Shown here in pieces: positions 8,548 through 17,761 of a stretch of 64,000 bases of DNA. Location: assembly GCF_014696225.1 (NCBI RefSeq), contig NZ_JACJPV010000006.1, positions 113,987 to 177,986 of the forward strand, in the 5' to 3' direction. Source of the DNA: Anabaena sp. FACHB-1237 (lineage in GTDB: Bacteria; Cyanobacteriota; Cyanobacteriia; Cyanobacteriales; Nostocaceae). The translations under genes and the position numbers were made by a program. Below the pieces are notes generated by a model. It was not told the origin of the DNA, did no database searches, and saw only the letters and a program-made list of their open reading frames with translations. Each line of letters begins with the position of its first letter. Positions within the stretch are counted from its first letter, which is position 1.

Positions 8548-9723
8548 CTAATAAGGTAATCCTCTCAGATATCCTTCAGACCAGAGATCACCTAAACCAG
8601 CTTCGGTTTCTATAAAATGTTTAGCATTCTCAATTTTATCAGCCCTGGTAACAGTTGCATAACCATTATCATCTCGTTGAAAAATCCAGAGTTGTCTAGC
8701 ATCTTTGATAGTATTAACAAAAAATGGTGAGTGGGTAGAAACAAAAACTTGTGCGCGTTGGGAATATGCTTTTAACTCTTCACTCAAAGGATCAAGAAGC
8801 CGATGGTGAAGCCCATTTTCTGGTTCTTCAATACAAAGTAGTTGGGGGGGATTAGGATCATTTAATAATATCAAATATGCCAATAATTTAAGTGTTCCAT
8901 CTGAAGAAAAACGTGCTAGAAATGGCTTACTAAAAGGTGCATCTTTAAATAAAAGAGCGAGTCTACCATCAATTGTTGGTTCAGATTCTACTTTTTCTAA
9001 TTTAGGAATACGTTTGGCTAATAACTTCAAAATTTTGGATAAAGTTTCTTGATGTTCATCAGCAAGGTATTGAACTACATTGGCAATATTGTCTCCTTCA
9101 CGAGTAAGATGTTCCGTTGCACCAGCCGTTGCTAATTGACGAGCTTGATCTGGGATAAAATAGGAAAGAAACCATCCTTCAATAAAACGGCGTAAACTGG
9201 CAATACGTGGGTTATCTGACAATTGACCAATAGTTTTAATTGCTAAAGAACTTGGATCATCCATTTTATAGGAGATTCTATTGTCAGTTATTTCTGGATT
9301 TTCACCACTAATTACTACACCTTCACCATTTTCAAACTTCAAAAAATCAAATGGTTTGCCATGAATACCTCGTTTCCATTTGAGAGTTTCTCTGGAAACA
9401 ATTGGCGCTCCATTTTGTAAAGCAATAGCAACTGTATAAGTAATTTTAGGAGATTTCTTATTTTCACGATATATAATTACAATTTCAATTTCCTGACCTC
9501 CACAATCACGGGAAATAACTTCTTGAAATCTTCCCCGCTTTTCTAAGGCTTTTTTCACATTAGTAGTGAGACAATCTGAAAGAAATCCTATGACATCAAA
9601 AAAGGTAGTTTTGCCACTACCATTAGGACCAAGGAAAACAGAAAAAGGTTTAATATCTTTTAGGGTAATATTTTGCAAAACCCTATAGTTTTTGACAGAA
9701 ATTTCTTCAATTGTTGCCATCAC
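8548..9723 (-). CDS. AAA_21 family ATPase (OLD/RecF-like)
   Basis: 391 aa, apparently intact. Walker A LGPNGSGKTTFF (about 33-44), ABC-type insertion, Walker B LLCIEEPEN and the switch motif VFVSTHSPFFV. The N-terminus MATIEEISVKNYRVLQ is typical of the class; M2 may be the start. Operon order is ATPase then DUF4276, 11 bp apart. Such pairs are frequent in bacterial defence loci, with the ATPase sensing and the TOPRIM-like partner as effector; that role is inference. It is the undamaged relative of the gene at 2483-3637. Confidence 0.88.
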   Translation of the reverse strand: MMATIEEISVKNYRVLQNITLKDIKPFSVFLGPNGSGKTTFFDVIGFLSDCLTTNVKKALEKRGRFQEVISRDCGGQEIEIVIIYRENKKSPKITYTVAIALQNGAPIVSRETLKWKRGIHGKPFDFLKFENGEGVVISGENPEITDNRISYKMDDPSSLAIKTIGQLSDNPRIASLRRFIEGWFLSYFIPDQARQLATAGATEHLTREGDNIANVVQYLADEHQETLSKILKLLAKRIPKLEKVESEPTIDGRLALLFKDAPFSKPFLARFSSDGTLKLLAYLILLNDPNPPQLLCIEEPENGLHHRLLDPLSEELKAYSQRAQVFVSTHSPFFVNTIKDARQLWIFQRDDNGYATVTRADKIENAKHFIETEAGLGDLWSEGYLRGLPY

Positions 9724-9750
9724 ATTATCACTTGTATAACTTGAATATCC

Positions 9751-9783
9751 AGATCCCCGACTTCTTTAAGAAGTCGGGGATCT
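9751..9783. repeat. 33-bp perfect palindrome, family copy 1
   Basis: Arms agatccccgacttctt and its exact complement around a single T. It lies 8 bp past the pgk stop codon, so it could act as an RNA hairpin at the 3' end, but no U tract follows. Related palindromes occur at 24361, 29944 and 30241 with compensating base changes. Confidence 0.9.
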
Positions 9784-9791
9784 GATGTTAA

Positions 9792-10994
9792 TTACGCTTC
9801 ATCCAAAGCTGCAATACCAGGTAAAACTTTACCTTCTAACAACTCTAAACTAGCGCCACCACCGGTGGAAATGTGGCTCATTTGATCAGCTAAACCGACC
9901 TTTTCTACAGCCGCTACAGAGTCACCACCACCGATAATGGTAGTTGTGCCGGTTTTGCCGATTTCTGCTAAAGTATGAGCGATCGCTTCTGTACCCTTAG
10001 CAAATTTATCAAACTCAAACACACCCATAGGACCATTCCATATTACAGTCTTACAATCAGCTAAAGCCTCTTGGAAAAACTTCACAGAATCAGGACCAAT
10101 ATCTAAACCCATACCATCAGCAGGGATATTCTCAATAGCTACAGTAGTAGCATTAGCATCAGGCGCAAACTTATCTGCGGAAACAATATCTGTAGGTAAC
10201 AATAAAGCTACACCACGTTCTTTAGCTTTAGCTTCTAATGACTTAGCTAACTCTAACTTATCTTCTTCTACCAAAGACTTACCCACACTTAAACCACGTG
10301 CTTTGTAGAAGGTGAAAATCATTCCACCACCAATAATCAACTTATCGCACTTTTCTAATAGAGTTTCAATAACTCCAATCTTACTAGAAACCTTAGAACC
10401 ACCAATGATAGCAGCTAAAGGACGTTGAGGCTTTTCAATAGCACTTTGTAAGTATTGTAATTCCTTCTCAACCAAATAACCAGCTACGGAAGGACTTAAA
10501 TATTTAGTTACACCTTCAGTAGAAGCATGAGCGCGGTGTGCAGTACCGAAAGCATCATTCACATAAAAATCAGCGTTAGATGCTAACTTTTGGGCAAACT
10601 CAGGATCGTTCTTTTCTTCTTCTTTGTAAAAACGTACATTCTCTAATAAGAGAACTTCACCATTTTCTAACGCGCTCACTTTAGCAGCTACATCATCACC
10701 AATACAGTCATCAGTTTTGACAACTTCCTGGCCTAATAACTCAGAAAGACGTTTAGCAACAGGAGTTAAACGCAACTTGTCATCTACACCCTTGGGACGG
10801 CCAAAATGACTTGCTAAAATCACCTTAGCACCTTTTTTGGTCAAATCTTGGATAGTTGGCAGCGCAGCGCGAATACGAGTATCATCAGTAATATTACCTT
10901 GATCATCTACAGGTACATTAAAATCAACACGAACTAAAGCACGTTTACCAGAGATATCAGCAGCAGACAAACTAGCTAAATTTTTTTTAGACAC
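9792..10994 (-). CDS. pgk: phosphoglycerate kinase
   Basis: 400 aa, full length for bacterial PGK. Catalyses 1,3-bisphosphoglycerate + ADP to 3-phosphoglycerate + ATP, or the reverse in the Calvin cycle. N-terminal substrate-binding signature [12 protein letters not shown] (19-30), ASHFGRPKG, central hinge, and C-terminal nucleotide loop [12 protein letters not shown] and [13 protein letters not shown]. Monocistronic; a GGAG-like ribosome-binding site precedes ATG. A 71-bp fragment of a second pgk lies at 4214-4284. Confidence 0.98.
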   Translation of the reverse strand: MSKKNLASLSAADISGKRALVRVDFNVPVDDQGNITDDTRIRAALPTIQDLTKKGAKVILASHFGRPKGVDDKLRLTPVAKRLSELLGQEVVKTDDCIGDDVAAKVSALENGEVLLLENVRFYKEEEKNDPEFAQKLASNADFYVNDAFGTAHRAHASTEGVTKYLSPSVAGYLVEKELQYLQSAIEKPQRPLAAIIGGSKVSSKIGVIETLLEKCDKLIIGGGMIFTFYKARGLSVGKSLVEEDKLELAKSLEAKAKERGVALLLPTDIVSADKFAPDANATTVAIENIPADGMGLDIGPDSVKFFQEALADCKTVIWNGPMGVFEFDKFAKGTEAIAHTLAEIGKTGTTTIIGGGDSVAAVEKVGLADQMSHISTGGGASLELLEGKVLPGIAALDEA

Positions 10995-11249
10995 AGCTAA
11001 ACTCTCCTAATTGATTTTTTGTTATTGTTTTGAAAGTATCACCATTTTGATTCTACTGGACTATGGCTACTTCGCTGAACAGTAGCAAAAAGATCAATTT
11101 TTAAAATTTTTAAGTATTTAGTATTTTTTATAACTTATTTATTATTTTGCTACTGATTAGTTGTTGAATATTTGTAGATTTATGTTAAATCTTATGTTAA
11201 GTTTTGTAATATTATATAAAGATAGTTTTGATAATATCTGTGTAAATTT

Positions 11250-11387
11250 ATGGACTTAGAACCCGGCGCTATCATGGGAATCTCTTTCTGCGCGGCACTA
11301 GTAGCTATTACTGGTATGGCAATTTATACTTCTTTTGGTCCACCAAGTAAGGAATTAGATGATCCCTTTGATGATCATGATGATTAA
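11250..11387 (+). CDS. psbN: PsbN protein
   Basis: 45 aa; single transmembrane helix (GISFCAALVAITGMAIYTSF) followed by the conserved tail FGPPSKELDDPFDDHDD, matching PsbN. PsbN is required for photosystem II assembly and repair and is not a stable subunit. Divergent from pgk; the convergent NYN-Hsp70 gene ends 75 bp downstream. An unrelated GCAGGGT heptamer repeat follows it. Confidence 0.92.
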   Translation: MDLEPGAIMGISFCAALVAITGMAIYTSFGPPSKELDDPFDDHDD

Positions 11388-11404
11388 TAGTGCTTTTTAG
11401 TAAG

Positions 11405-11427
11405 TGCAGGGTGCAGGGTGCAGGGTG
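11405..11427. repeat. heptameric short tandem repeat (GCAGGGT)3
   Basis: Three consecutive GCAGGGT/GTGCAGG units between psbN and the convergent chaperone gene. Heptameric short tandem repeats of this kind are typical of heterocystous cyanobacteria. Confidence 0.75.
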
Positions 11428-11461
11428 AAAATTCTGTATTCTGACTCCCAACTCCCAACTC

Positions 11462-14400
11462 CTAACCCTTAGTAATTTCCAAAAACCAGGCTTTTAAGTC
11501 TCTAATATCTTCGGCAGTAGCAGTACTTAAATTAAAAGCAGATTCTATTAATTCTAATTTACGATCAAATTGATGAGAAATGCCGGGAAATGAACTCATA
11601 TTAGTTTTACAAGGTATGTAAATATCTGTTAACGAGAGAATTTCATTAACTATCCTCTCATGTAATAAATTTCCTGTAATATGCCATAGAATACATTGAC
11701 TTAAACAGCTTAAAGCATCCAGGGCAACTTGTGGTTCAGTAATACGATGTTGAATTTGATCTAATACAAAAGATGCCACTTTTTCCACATTTGTTAGTGT
11801 AGCTTGCCACTCTGTAGGTTGTCCAGGGCTGATAATTCTTGCTAAAGACCAAAATGCTTTTTGTCGTAAATGTAGATGTTGATTAGATTGAATGATAGAC
11901 TGTAATCTGGTGATGTTTCTTAAAGAAGGTTCGGCACAAATACCAAAAGAGTTAAGCAAATAAACGGAAGTTTTCTGATGAGAATTAATCGCAAAATCCT
12001 GATAAATTAGTTCAGTAAAATCTGACCATAATAGTTTACCAGGAGTGTGAGCGATCGCTGAATATAAATCATTATGAGATTGAAACCGCGATAATCCTGC
12101 TTCAAATTGGCGTAAAATCCAATTATGATATCTTTGTTCCAGTTGTCTAGTTTGAAAATCACTAGCATCAGAAGGTAGAACTTGAATAATATTAGATAAA
12201 GCCATCACTGCTACAGTTTGTCTAGTGCGTTTTAAATCAGCATTATAATTATTTCCTTGTTCCAACCATTGCAATAAACTATTAGCAATAGATAGACGAT
12301 TTGTAGCTAAACGACTTTGATATTCCAACCTTTTTTTCTGTTCTTGAACAGCGCCATTTTGCCAACCCTTGGAAAGACTTAAGGAAACTCTACCCCATTC
12401 TGTAAATTGTACTTCCACTGTAGGATCAACATCACTACCTATACGAAAACGAGGAATATGAGGAATGAGTTCTTTTTCTGTAATATTTCCTCCTGTATTC
12501 ACAGAAGGAAACGCTGTTTTTGCTCCTGGTTTTGTTGCACCAACTTCTATTTTAAATCTTAAATCTGGACGATCCTTATGTACAAGAGTTAATAACAATC
12601 TTTCATCAAAAGTATATTCAACTTCTAAATTTAACTCATCTCCTGGTTGAATATTCGCACTTTTTATTTCTTCAGATTTTACATAACGAGTCCGTTGTAA
12701 AGTAGTATTTTGACCAAGTTTTGAACCCATTCCTACCCAAGCATTAAATCCAATTAAACCGTCATGCACCATTGGTAAACGAAAGCCATTTAATGTAGTC
12801 CGATAAGGGTATTTTTGTCCATGGGCAACCAATAATTCTAATTGTGATTCTTTGGTATTAGGATCAACAACTTCTAACCAAATATTGGTAGGATTAATAC
12901 CTTCAGGATTTCTCACTGTACCCGCAGCATAAAGCGCAGCACCACGAGCAACCGCTAAATCAGGATCACCTTCACAAAGAATTAATGTCCCTGGTAAAAG
13001 ACGCTCTAAACGCTCTCTAATTAAAGGAAAATAAGTCATTCCCCCATTAAGTAAAATCGCGTCAATTGTGGGAACTTTACCTAATTTATCCTTAGCTTTT
13101 AATAAAACATCTAACACTGGAACGACAAAAGTATCCCGACGATCTGTAAAAGGTGGTTCATTAAAAGCAGTTTGAGGATCTAACTTTTCAATTAATTCTG
13201 GCTTAATATCCAAACATAATAAATCCTTTAGTGCTTCCTGCATTTGCCGATAATTAACACTATAAAAAATCGGGAAACTGGCATCTAAACCGACATATTC
13301 AAAAGCCAATTTAAACTCATCTTTTTCCAAACTATCTAAATATTTAGCTCCCCAAACCTGTTTAAACTTTTCCGCATAAATTCTCAATTCATACCAAAGT
13401 TTACGCTGTTCTGGTGTTGATAATCTTTGGATTCTGCTATATTTATCAAACAGATAATCAACAATTCTTTCATCAACTTGATCTCCTCCTATTCTTGTGC
13501 GAGAACCAATGGAAATATCATCAATTAAAAATTGGGCAACATCACTATTCCACTCTACTTTATGTAAAGAAGTATCTAAAGTACCTCCTCCTAAATCATA
13601 CACGAGAATATTTAAAGGATGACCAGTATCTAAACTAGCGAAAATTTCCCCATTGGTAAAACGGTAGAGAAAATCATATAATGCTGCCTTTGGTTCTGCC
13701 AATAAAACAATATCATCCTTTTTCCAACCTGCTAAAGTAGCTGCTTCTCTTGTAGCTTCAATTGCATCAGGTTCATAGGATGCAGGATGGGTAATTACCA
13801 CTCCTCCCACATCAATTTGTTTTTTAATTAACTGTTGACGACAAAATTTTAAAACCTCTCCCGCAGCTTGTTCTGGTTTAATTTTGCCAATACTTAATTC
13901 ATATTCAAAAGGTAGACCATTTTTCAATGTACCAATATCATGTTTCCAGGCCAATATAGTTTGATCTCTAAAAGCATAAAATTGACTGCGAACGTGCTTA
14001 CCAATTTCTGCATGATCTAGTTTAGAAAAACGCACGGAAGAAGGAATTAATTGAGTCTGTTGTAGTCCTTCTTGTTCATTTTTCACAGGAATATTAATAG
14101 CTGTGGCTGTCCATTGTTGTTGATAGTTTAATTTTTGGTTTGCTAAGGCTATAACTGTGTTAGTAGTACCTAAGTCAATGCCTAAATAAGTAGGACGGAG
14201 GACATTTTTAATAAACTCAATATACGTAGCTTTTTCTCTGAGCTTATTTCCCAGTTGGTTATTACCAATAGCTAAGGTTTTAATACCTTTACTAGTTAAA
14301 TTGATAAATAAATTGGCATAATCATTATCATTACTAACTACAGCAATGATACTGATTTTAAATTGCGAATTATTAATTAATTCTCCGGCTGTTCTAACAA

Positions 14401-14623
14401 TTAAATTATCTACTTCTTGCGGTACAATACTTAAACCTGGTGTTAATTCAAAACGATATTGTAAATCCCGTAATTTACTCCCATAAGCAGCGAGAACAGA
14501 TGGAGTATTAGAAAATGCCCGACGTTCTACCACAGTACCATATTGTCGACAAATTTCTTCTATTTCTCGTAGTTCTGGTTTAATATTATCTAAATCCAAT
14601 AAAATAGCAACATTTTCAGCCAT
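11462..14623 (-). CDS. NYN (LabA/PIN-like) domain fused to Hsp70-family ATPase
   Basis: 1053 aa. Residues 1-145 form a NYN domain: AILLDLDNI (7-15, Asp10/Asp12), acidic EVDNLIV (70-76), and VSNDNDYANL (96-105), which matches the S-x-D-x-D metal site of NYN RNases; D99 and D101 are kept. Residues 146 on are an Hsp70 ATPase: phosphate-1 GIDLGTTNTV (148-157) and phosphate-2 VYDLGGGTLDTSL (341-353), then LLNGGMT and a long helical C-terminus in place of a canonical peptide-binding domain. No DnaK-type EEVD-like tail. The GrpE-like gene lies 69 bp upstream on the same strand, so this is a chaperone operon. AGGAG precedes the start. A fusion of a putative RNase with Hsp70 is unusual; the substrate is unknown. 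Confidence 0.85.
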   Translation of the reverse strand: MAENVAILLDLDNIKPELREIEEICRQYGTVVERRAFSNTPSVLAAYGSKLRDLQYRFELTPGLSIVPQEVDNLIVRTAGELINNSQFKISIIAVVSNDNDYANLFINLTSKGIKTLAIGNNQLGNKLREKATYIEFIKNVLRPTYLGIDLGTTNTVIALANQKLNYQQQWTATAINIPVKNEQEGLQQTQLIPSSVRFSKLDHAEIGKHVRSQFYAFRDQTILAWKHDIGTLKNGLPFEYELSIGKIKPEQAAGEVLKFCRQQLIKKQIDVGGVVITHPASYEPDAIEATREAATLAGWKKDDIVLLAEPKAALYDFLYRFTNGEIFASLDTGHPLNILVYDLGGGTLDTSLHKVEWNSDVAQFLIDDISIGSRTRIGGDQVDERIVDYLFDKYSRIQRLSTPEQRKLWYELRIYAEKFKQVWGAKYLDSLEKDEFKLAFEYVGLDASFPIFYSVNYRQMQEALKDLLCLDIKPELIEKLDPQTAFNEPPFTDRRDTFVVPVLDVLLKAKDKLGKVPTIDAILLNGGMTYFPLIRERLERLLPGTLILCEGDPDLAVARGAALYAAGTVRNPEGINPTNIWLEVVDPNTKESQLELLVAHGQKYPYRTTLNGFRLPMVHDGLIGFNAWVGMGSKLGQNTTLQRTRYVKSEEIKSANIQPGDELNLEVEYTFDERLLLTLVHKDRPDLRFKIEVGATKPGAKTAFPSVNTGGNITEKELIPHIPRFRIGSDVDPTVEVQFTEWGRVSLSLSKGWQNGAVQEQKKRLEYQSRLATNRLSIANSLLQWLEQGNNYNADLKRTRQTVAVMALSNIIQVLPSDASDFQTRQLEQRYHNWILRQFEAGLSRFQSHNDLYSAIAHTPGKLLWSDFTELIYQDFAINSHQKTSVYLLNSFGICAEPSLRNITRLQSIIQSNQHLHLRQKAFWSLARIISPGQPTEWQATLTNVEKVASFVLDQIQHRITEPQVALDALSCLSQCILWHITGNLLHERIVNEILSLTDIYIPCKTNMSSFPGISHQFDRKLELIESAFNLSTATAEDIRDLKAWFLEITKG

Positions 14624-14692
14624 TATTTATTCTCCTATATGTTTGTATATGGTGTTTTATAATTTGCCTATAGTAATATATAATAATATATT

Positions 14693-15895
14693 TTATGTAT
14701 TTAATTCTCTGATTTTAGCAGGTGTGATGATTGTTTCTCCTACTTTCCATCCTTGTTGAATACATTCAACTTTTTTAATTTCTTGCTGATTTACAAAAGA
14801 TTTTCCTTCTATATATGCATATTCCGAAAGTTGCTTTTGGGAGATTTCTAAGGGCTTTGTCAATGATTTTGGATAGGTTTCTATACCTAATTCTTGCAAT
14901 ACTTTCATAATATTTCTCAGGATAATAAATACACTCAAAGATTGTTCTGAAGAAAGTGCAGGTTCGCCATTTTCTTCTATTTGTGATTCTAATATTTTCA
15001 TCATTTGTTGCATTTGATCTAGGGCTGGTTGTCTACCATTTTGTAGAGAAGTAGCAATTTCTATTAAGGCTTTTTGTTTTCCTTGGTTACGCTGTTGTTG
15101 TAGTTGTTCTTCTAGTTCTAATTTTTGTTGTTCTAGGGTATGAATTTGATTTTTTAAATTTCTTTCAATTTCTCCTATACTAATGACTAAATTACTGGCT
15201 GCTTCGGCTTTAATGGCGGTATGAGTTACTTGAAAACGTTTCATTAATGCCATACCAAAATCTTGTAATTTGCGGCTTGGTCCTGCATCTATAATTTCTT
15301 GAAAACCTCTGGATGCGGTAAACATTGCCTGAGCATCTTCGGACACTACACCAGGTAATTGAAACAGAATTAAATAGGTTTTAGATTGATGATTTTGGAA
15401 GTAATTAATCGTATCACTTAATTGACTAATTCTGCCAATATCTCGATTTTCTGTATCTAAGAATCCATATTCTGCATTATTAATTAACCCTCTAATAGCA
15501 GCTTGTGATTCTTGATAGACTTCCTGGGGTGTAAGTTTTTTAGTGCGAGAAATGTGACGATAAACTTCATCCACTTCTATTCTTTCTGCTGGAGGTATTT
15601 TACTTAAAAGTTCTGCCCAGGAATCTTGATAATTCTCATTAAGTAGCTTAATGCCATTTTGGATCATTTTTGCCCGTTTTTGTAGTTCTTCTTTGGGACG
15701 AGGTGTAAAATCTTTGTAGCAGTCTTCTATAAATAGTAAGAATTGTCCCCAAGGATTTTTTTGTAATGTTTGTAAATCAAATGCTTCTTTTAAATTAGGT
15801 ACATTAGTCTGATCTGATTTTTTTTGTGGACGTGCTAATACAGATTCTTTATCATGTTTAATTACTGGTTTTGGTGTGGGTTTATCCATAGTCAA
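14693..15895 (-). CDS. coiled-coil protein with GrpE-like C-terminus, putative co-chaperone
   Basis: 400 aa. The N-terminal ~230 residues are helical and unrecognised (…FLLFIEDCYKDFTPRP…). A long coiled coil (about 228-268, rich in EQQKLELEEQLQQQ) is followed by a four-helix-like segment and a C-terminal stretch QQGWKVGETIITPAKIREL (379-397) that resembles the GrpE beta-wing (GY…RPA-V). Together coiled coil plus beta-wing fit a GrpE-type nucleotide exchange factor. Its neighbour downstream is the NYN-Hsp70 gene, which makes it the probable exchange factor of that ATPase. Assignment rests on architecture; identity to true GrpE is low. Confidence 0.6.
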   Translation of the reverse strand: MTMDKPTPKPVIKHDKESVLARPQKKSDQTNVPNLKEAFDLQTLQKNPWGQFLLFIEDCYKDFTPRPKEELQKRAKMIQNGIKLLNENYQDSWAELLSKIPPAERIEVDEVYRHISRTKKLTPQEVYQESQAAIRGLINNAEYGFLDTENRDIGRISQLSDTINYFQNHQSKTYLILFQLPGVVSEDAQAMFTASRGFQEIIDAGPSRKLQDFGMALMKRFQVTHTAIKAEAASNLVISIGEIERNLKNQIHTLEQQKLELEEQLQQQRNQGKQKALIEIATSLQNGRQPALDQMQQMMKILESQIEENGEPALSSEQSLSVFIILRNIMKVLQELGIETYPKSLTKPLEISQKQLSEYAYIEGKSFVNQQEIKKVECIQQGWKVGETIITPAKIRELNT

Positions 15896-16487
15896 TGATG
15901 CAATTTCAAGGATGAATATATTTAGTAATACCTAGGAATATTTGTCAAATACTAGCTATCAACTATCAAACTTTAGTAATTTTGCTAGATGATCAGCCTA
16001 ATTTAGATGACATTATTTGTAATTATAATTACTCTCAAGCATAATGGCAACTTTTTATTTAGTATAATTTAGTTGATATTTCTTAATAAACAATTATTAA
16101 TCTTTATTTATCTTGTTATTATTTTTACTCGTTATTCTCAGGGTTCAGCAATCAGCCGTACTGTATTGAAGTTGTATCAGTTTAATGTATAAGTTTCACA
16201 GGAGTTTAACAGACAAGATGCCTGTTCCACAAGAGCTAACAATATTATAATTATACAGATTTAGGGTATGGTATGGTTCGACAAGCTCACCAACCACTTC
16301 ATAGAGTATAAATCGTGTTAATAAACAAATTTTTGATATTTGACGCACCAAGTTTTAAGGGTTTTGCAATTGGTGTCAAATTAACGTGAAACGTAAGTCA
16401 GCCAACAAATAAGCCTTCTATAGCTTAAGTTGACACCATTAAGCATTGCTAAACCCCTACTGACGGTTGACGGATGAAAGTGGATAT
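15896..16487. other. 592-bp intergenic region with small repeats, no gene seen
   Basis: No coding frame. 16261-16353 resembles a decayed member of the family with ends GGGTG…CACC, including 'gttcgacaagctcacc'. 16447-16463 has half of the GGGGTTTAGCA/TGCTAAACCCC repeat, also seen at 17684-17711 and 61164-61190. The upstream half is AT-rich and probably contains the promoter of the GrpE-like/NYN-Hsp70 operon. Confidence 0.5.
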
Positions 16488-17474
16488 TTAGGCCAATCCT
16501 AGTTCTCTTTGTAATAAATTAATAGAATGAGAACCGATGTAGTTTTCACAACGAACTAATTTAGGCGGACGGATGATATCATCTATGAAGTTTTGCGCTG
16601 TACCTTGGGCTGATGTATAACTAATTTGATCTGTACAAAATACAATTTCACAACGTTTAATAATTGCATTTAGTTTGTACGCGTCTTTCGGTTGTGCAGT
16701 CATTACTAGTAATTCATCACCTCTTAATCCATGTAAAATTACTTCTGTAGCTCTTAAAATGCCTGGGCTAAGACTAACTATACCAATACAACTAGATTTA
16801 GGCAAGTTCTTTACTAAGTTCAATTCTTTTGCATAGTCGTGAATATCCAAAGGAATAACTCGCACTGCTTTTGGAGCAGCGATCGCCTCTACTTCTGCGA
16901 TAAAATATCTACTGGTGACTAGCGTGGCTGAGGTAGTTTGTTCTAATACCGCCAGTAATTCCTCTGTAACTACCAACTGTACAGGAATTTCCAATGCCTC
17001 TTCTAACTCATCTACCATTAATTCCCCTGCACCTAAGTCTTGTGATGGTACAACTACCAAAACTCTAGCACTACAACGTAACCGCCAATCCACTTCTGTT
17101 AAAAACAATTCTCTTGCTTGACTTAGAGAACAACCTTGATTAAATAACTCATCTAAGGCATTTTGTACTACTTTATATGCTTGAGGATATTGTTTAAGTA
17201 TGGGTAATTGTAATCTACTGCCGCCTTCATGTCCTTGAGTACGCACATAAATTCCTGAACCTGCTAAACTTTCTACAAATCCTTCCTCTTCTAACTGACG
17301 GTAAACTTTACTAATGGTATTTCGATGTAAACCAGTTTGCATAGCTAATGCTCTGGTGCTAGGTAGTTTATATCCAGGTGGGTATTGACGAGAAGCGATC
17401 GCAAATCTTATCTGATTAAATAATTGATTAGAAGCAGGTATTTCGCTATCTGGCTGAATACGGAATTGAATCAT
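16488..17474 (-). CDS. GntR family transcriptional regulator
   Basis: Start set at 17474 (MIQFRIQPDSEIPASNQL); the longer frame to 17513 adds 13 residues of poor composition. About 328 aa. N-terminal winged helix of the GntR type: NQIRFAIASRQYPPGYKLPSTRALA and HRNTISKVYRQLEEEGFVES. The C-terminal ~230 aa resembles no common GntR effector domain; it has two Rossmann-like halves (VLVVVPSQ, GIVSLSPGIL). Ligand and regulon unknown. Divergently oriented to gltX, whose promoter region it shares. Confidence 0.85.
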   Translation of the reverse strand: MIQFRIQPDSEIPASNQLFNQIRFAIASRQYPPGYKLPSTRALAMQTGLHRNTISKVYRQLEEEGFVESLAGSGIYVRTQGHEGGSRLQLPILKQYPQAYKVVQNALDELFNQGCSLSQARELFLTEVDWRLRCSARVLVVVPSQDLGAGELMVDELEEALEIPVQLVVTEELLAVLEQTTSATLVTSRYFIAEVEAIAAPKAVRVIPLDIHDYAKELNLVKNLPKSSCIGIVSLSPGILRATEVILHGLRGDELLVMTAQPKDAYKLNAIIKRCEIVFCTDQISYTSAQGTAQNFIDDIIRPPKLVRCENYIGSHSINLLQRELGLA

Positions 17475-17683
17475 TACTAGGTTTACTCCATAAAAGTTAT
17501 TACAAATTATCAAATAAGCACTACTTTACTAAAAACAATATATATATTGTTTTTGATATAAATAAATAAATATCTTACCACTGACAATGATAGTTCTATG
17601 AGAAAATTATGTTAACTATTATTATTATTTTTGATAGTGTTGTCACAGATCCTATTAGCTAAATGCTGATAGCTGATAGCTGT

Positions 17684-17711
17684 AAGGGTTTAGGAGTGCT
17701 AAACCCCTACG
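17684..17711. repeat. GGGTTTAG…CTAAACCC inverted repeat
   Basis: Imperfect palindrome aagggtttaggagtgct followed by aaacccctac, between the GntR gene and gltX. Relatives occur near 16447 and 61164. Small dispersed palindromic repeat. Confidence 0.5.
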
Positions 17712-17761
17712 GATAGCTGAAAATTAATTGAATTGACGTTTAGAAAGAGAGCAGATTAATT

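Noticed and set aside
11462..14623. ordinary DnaK
   Set aside because: N-terminal NYN domain, atypical C-terminus and lack of dnaJ nearby exclude canonical DnaK.
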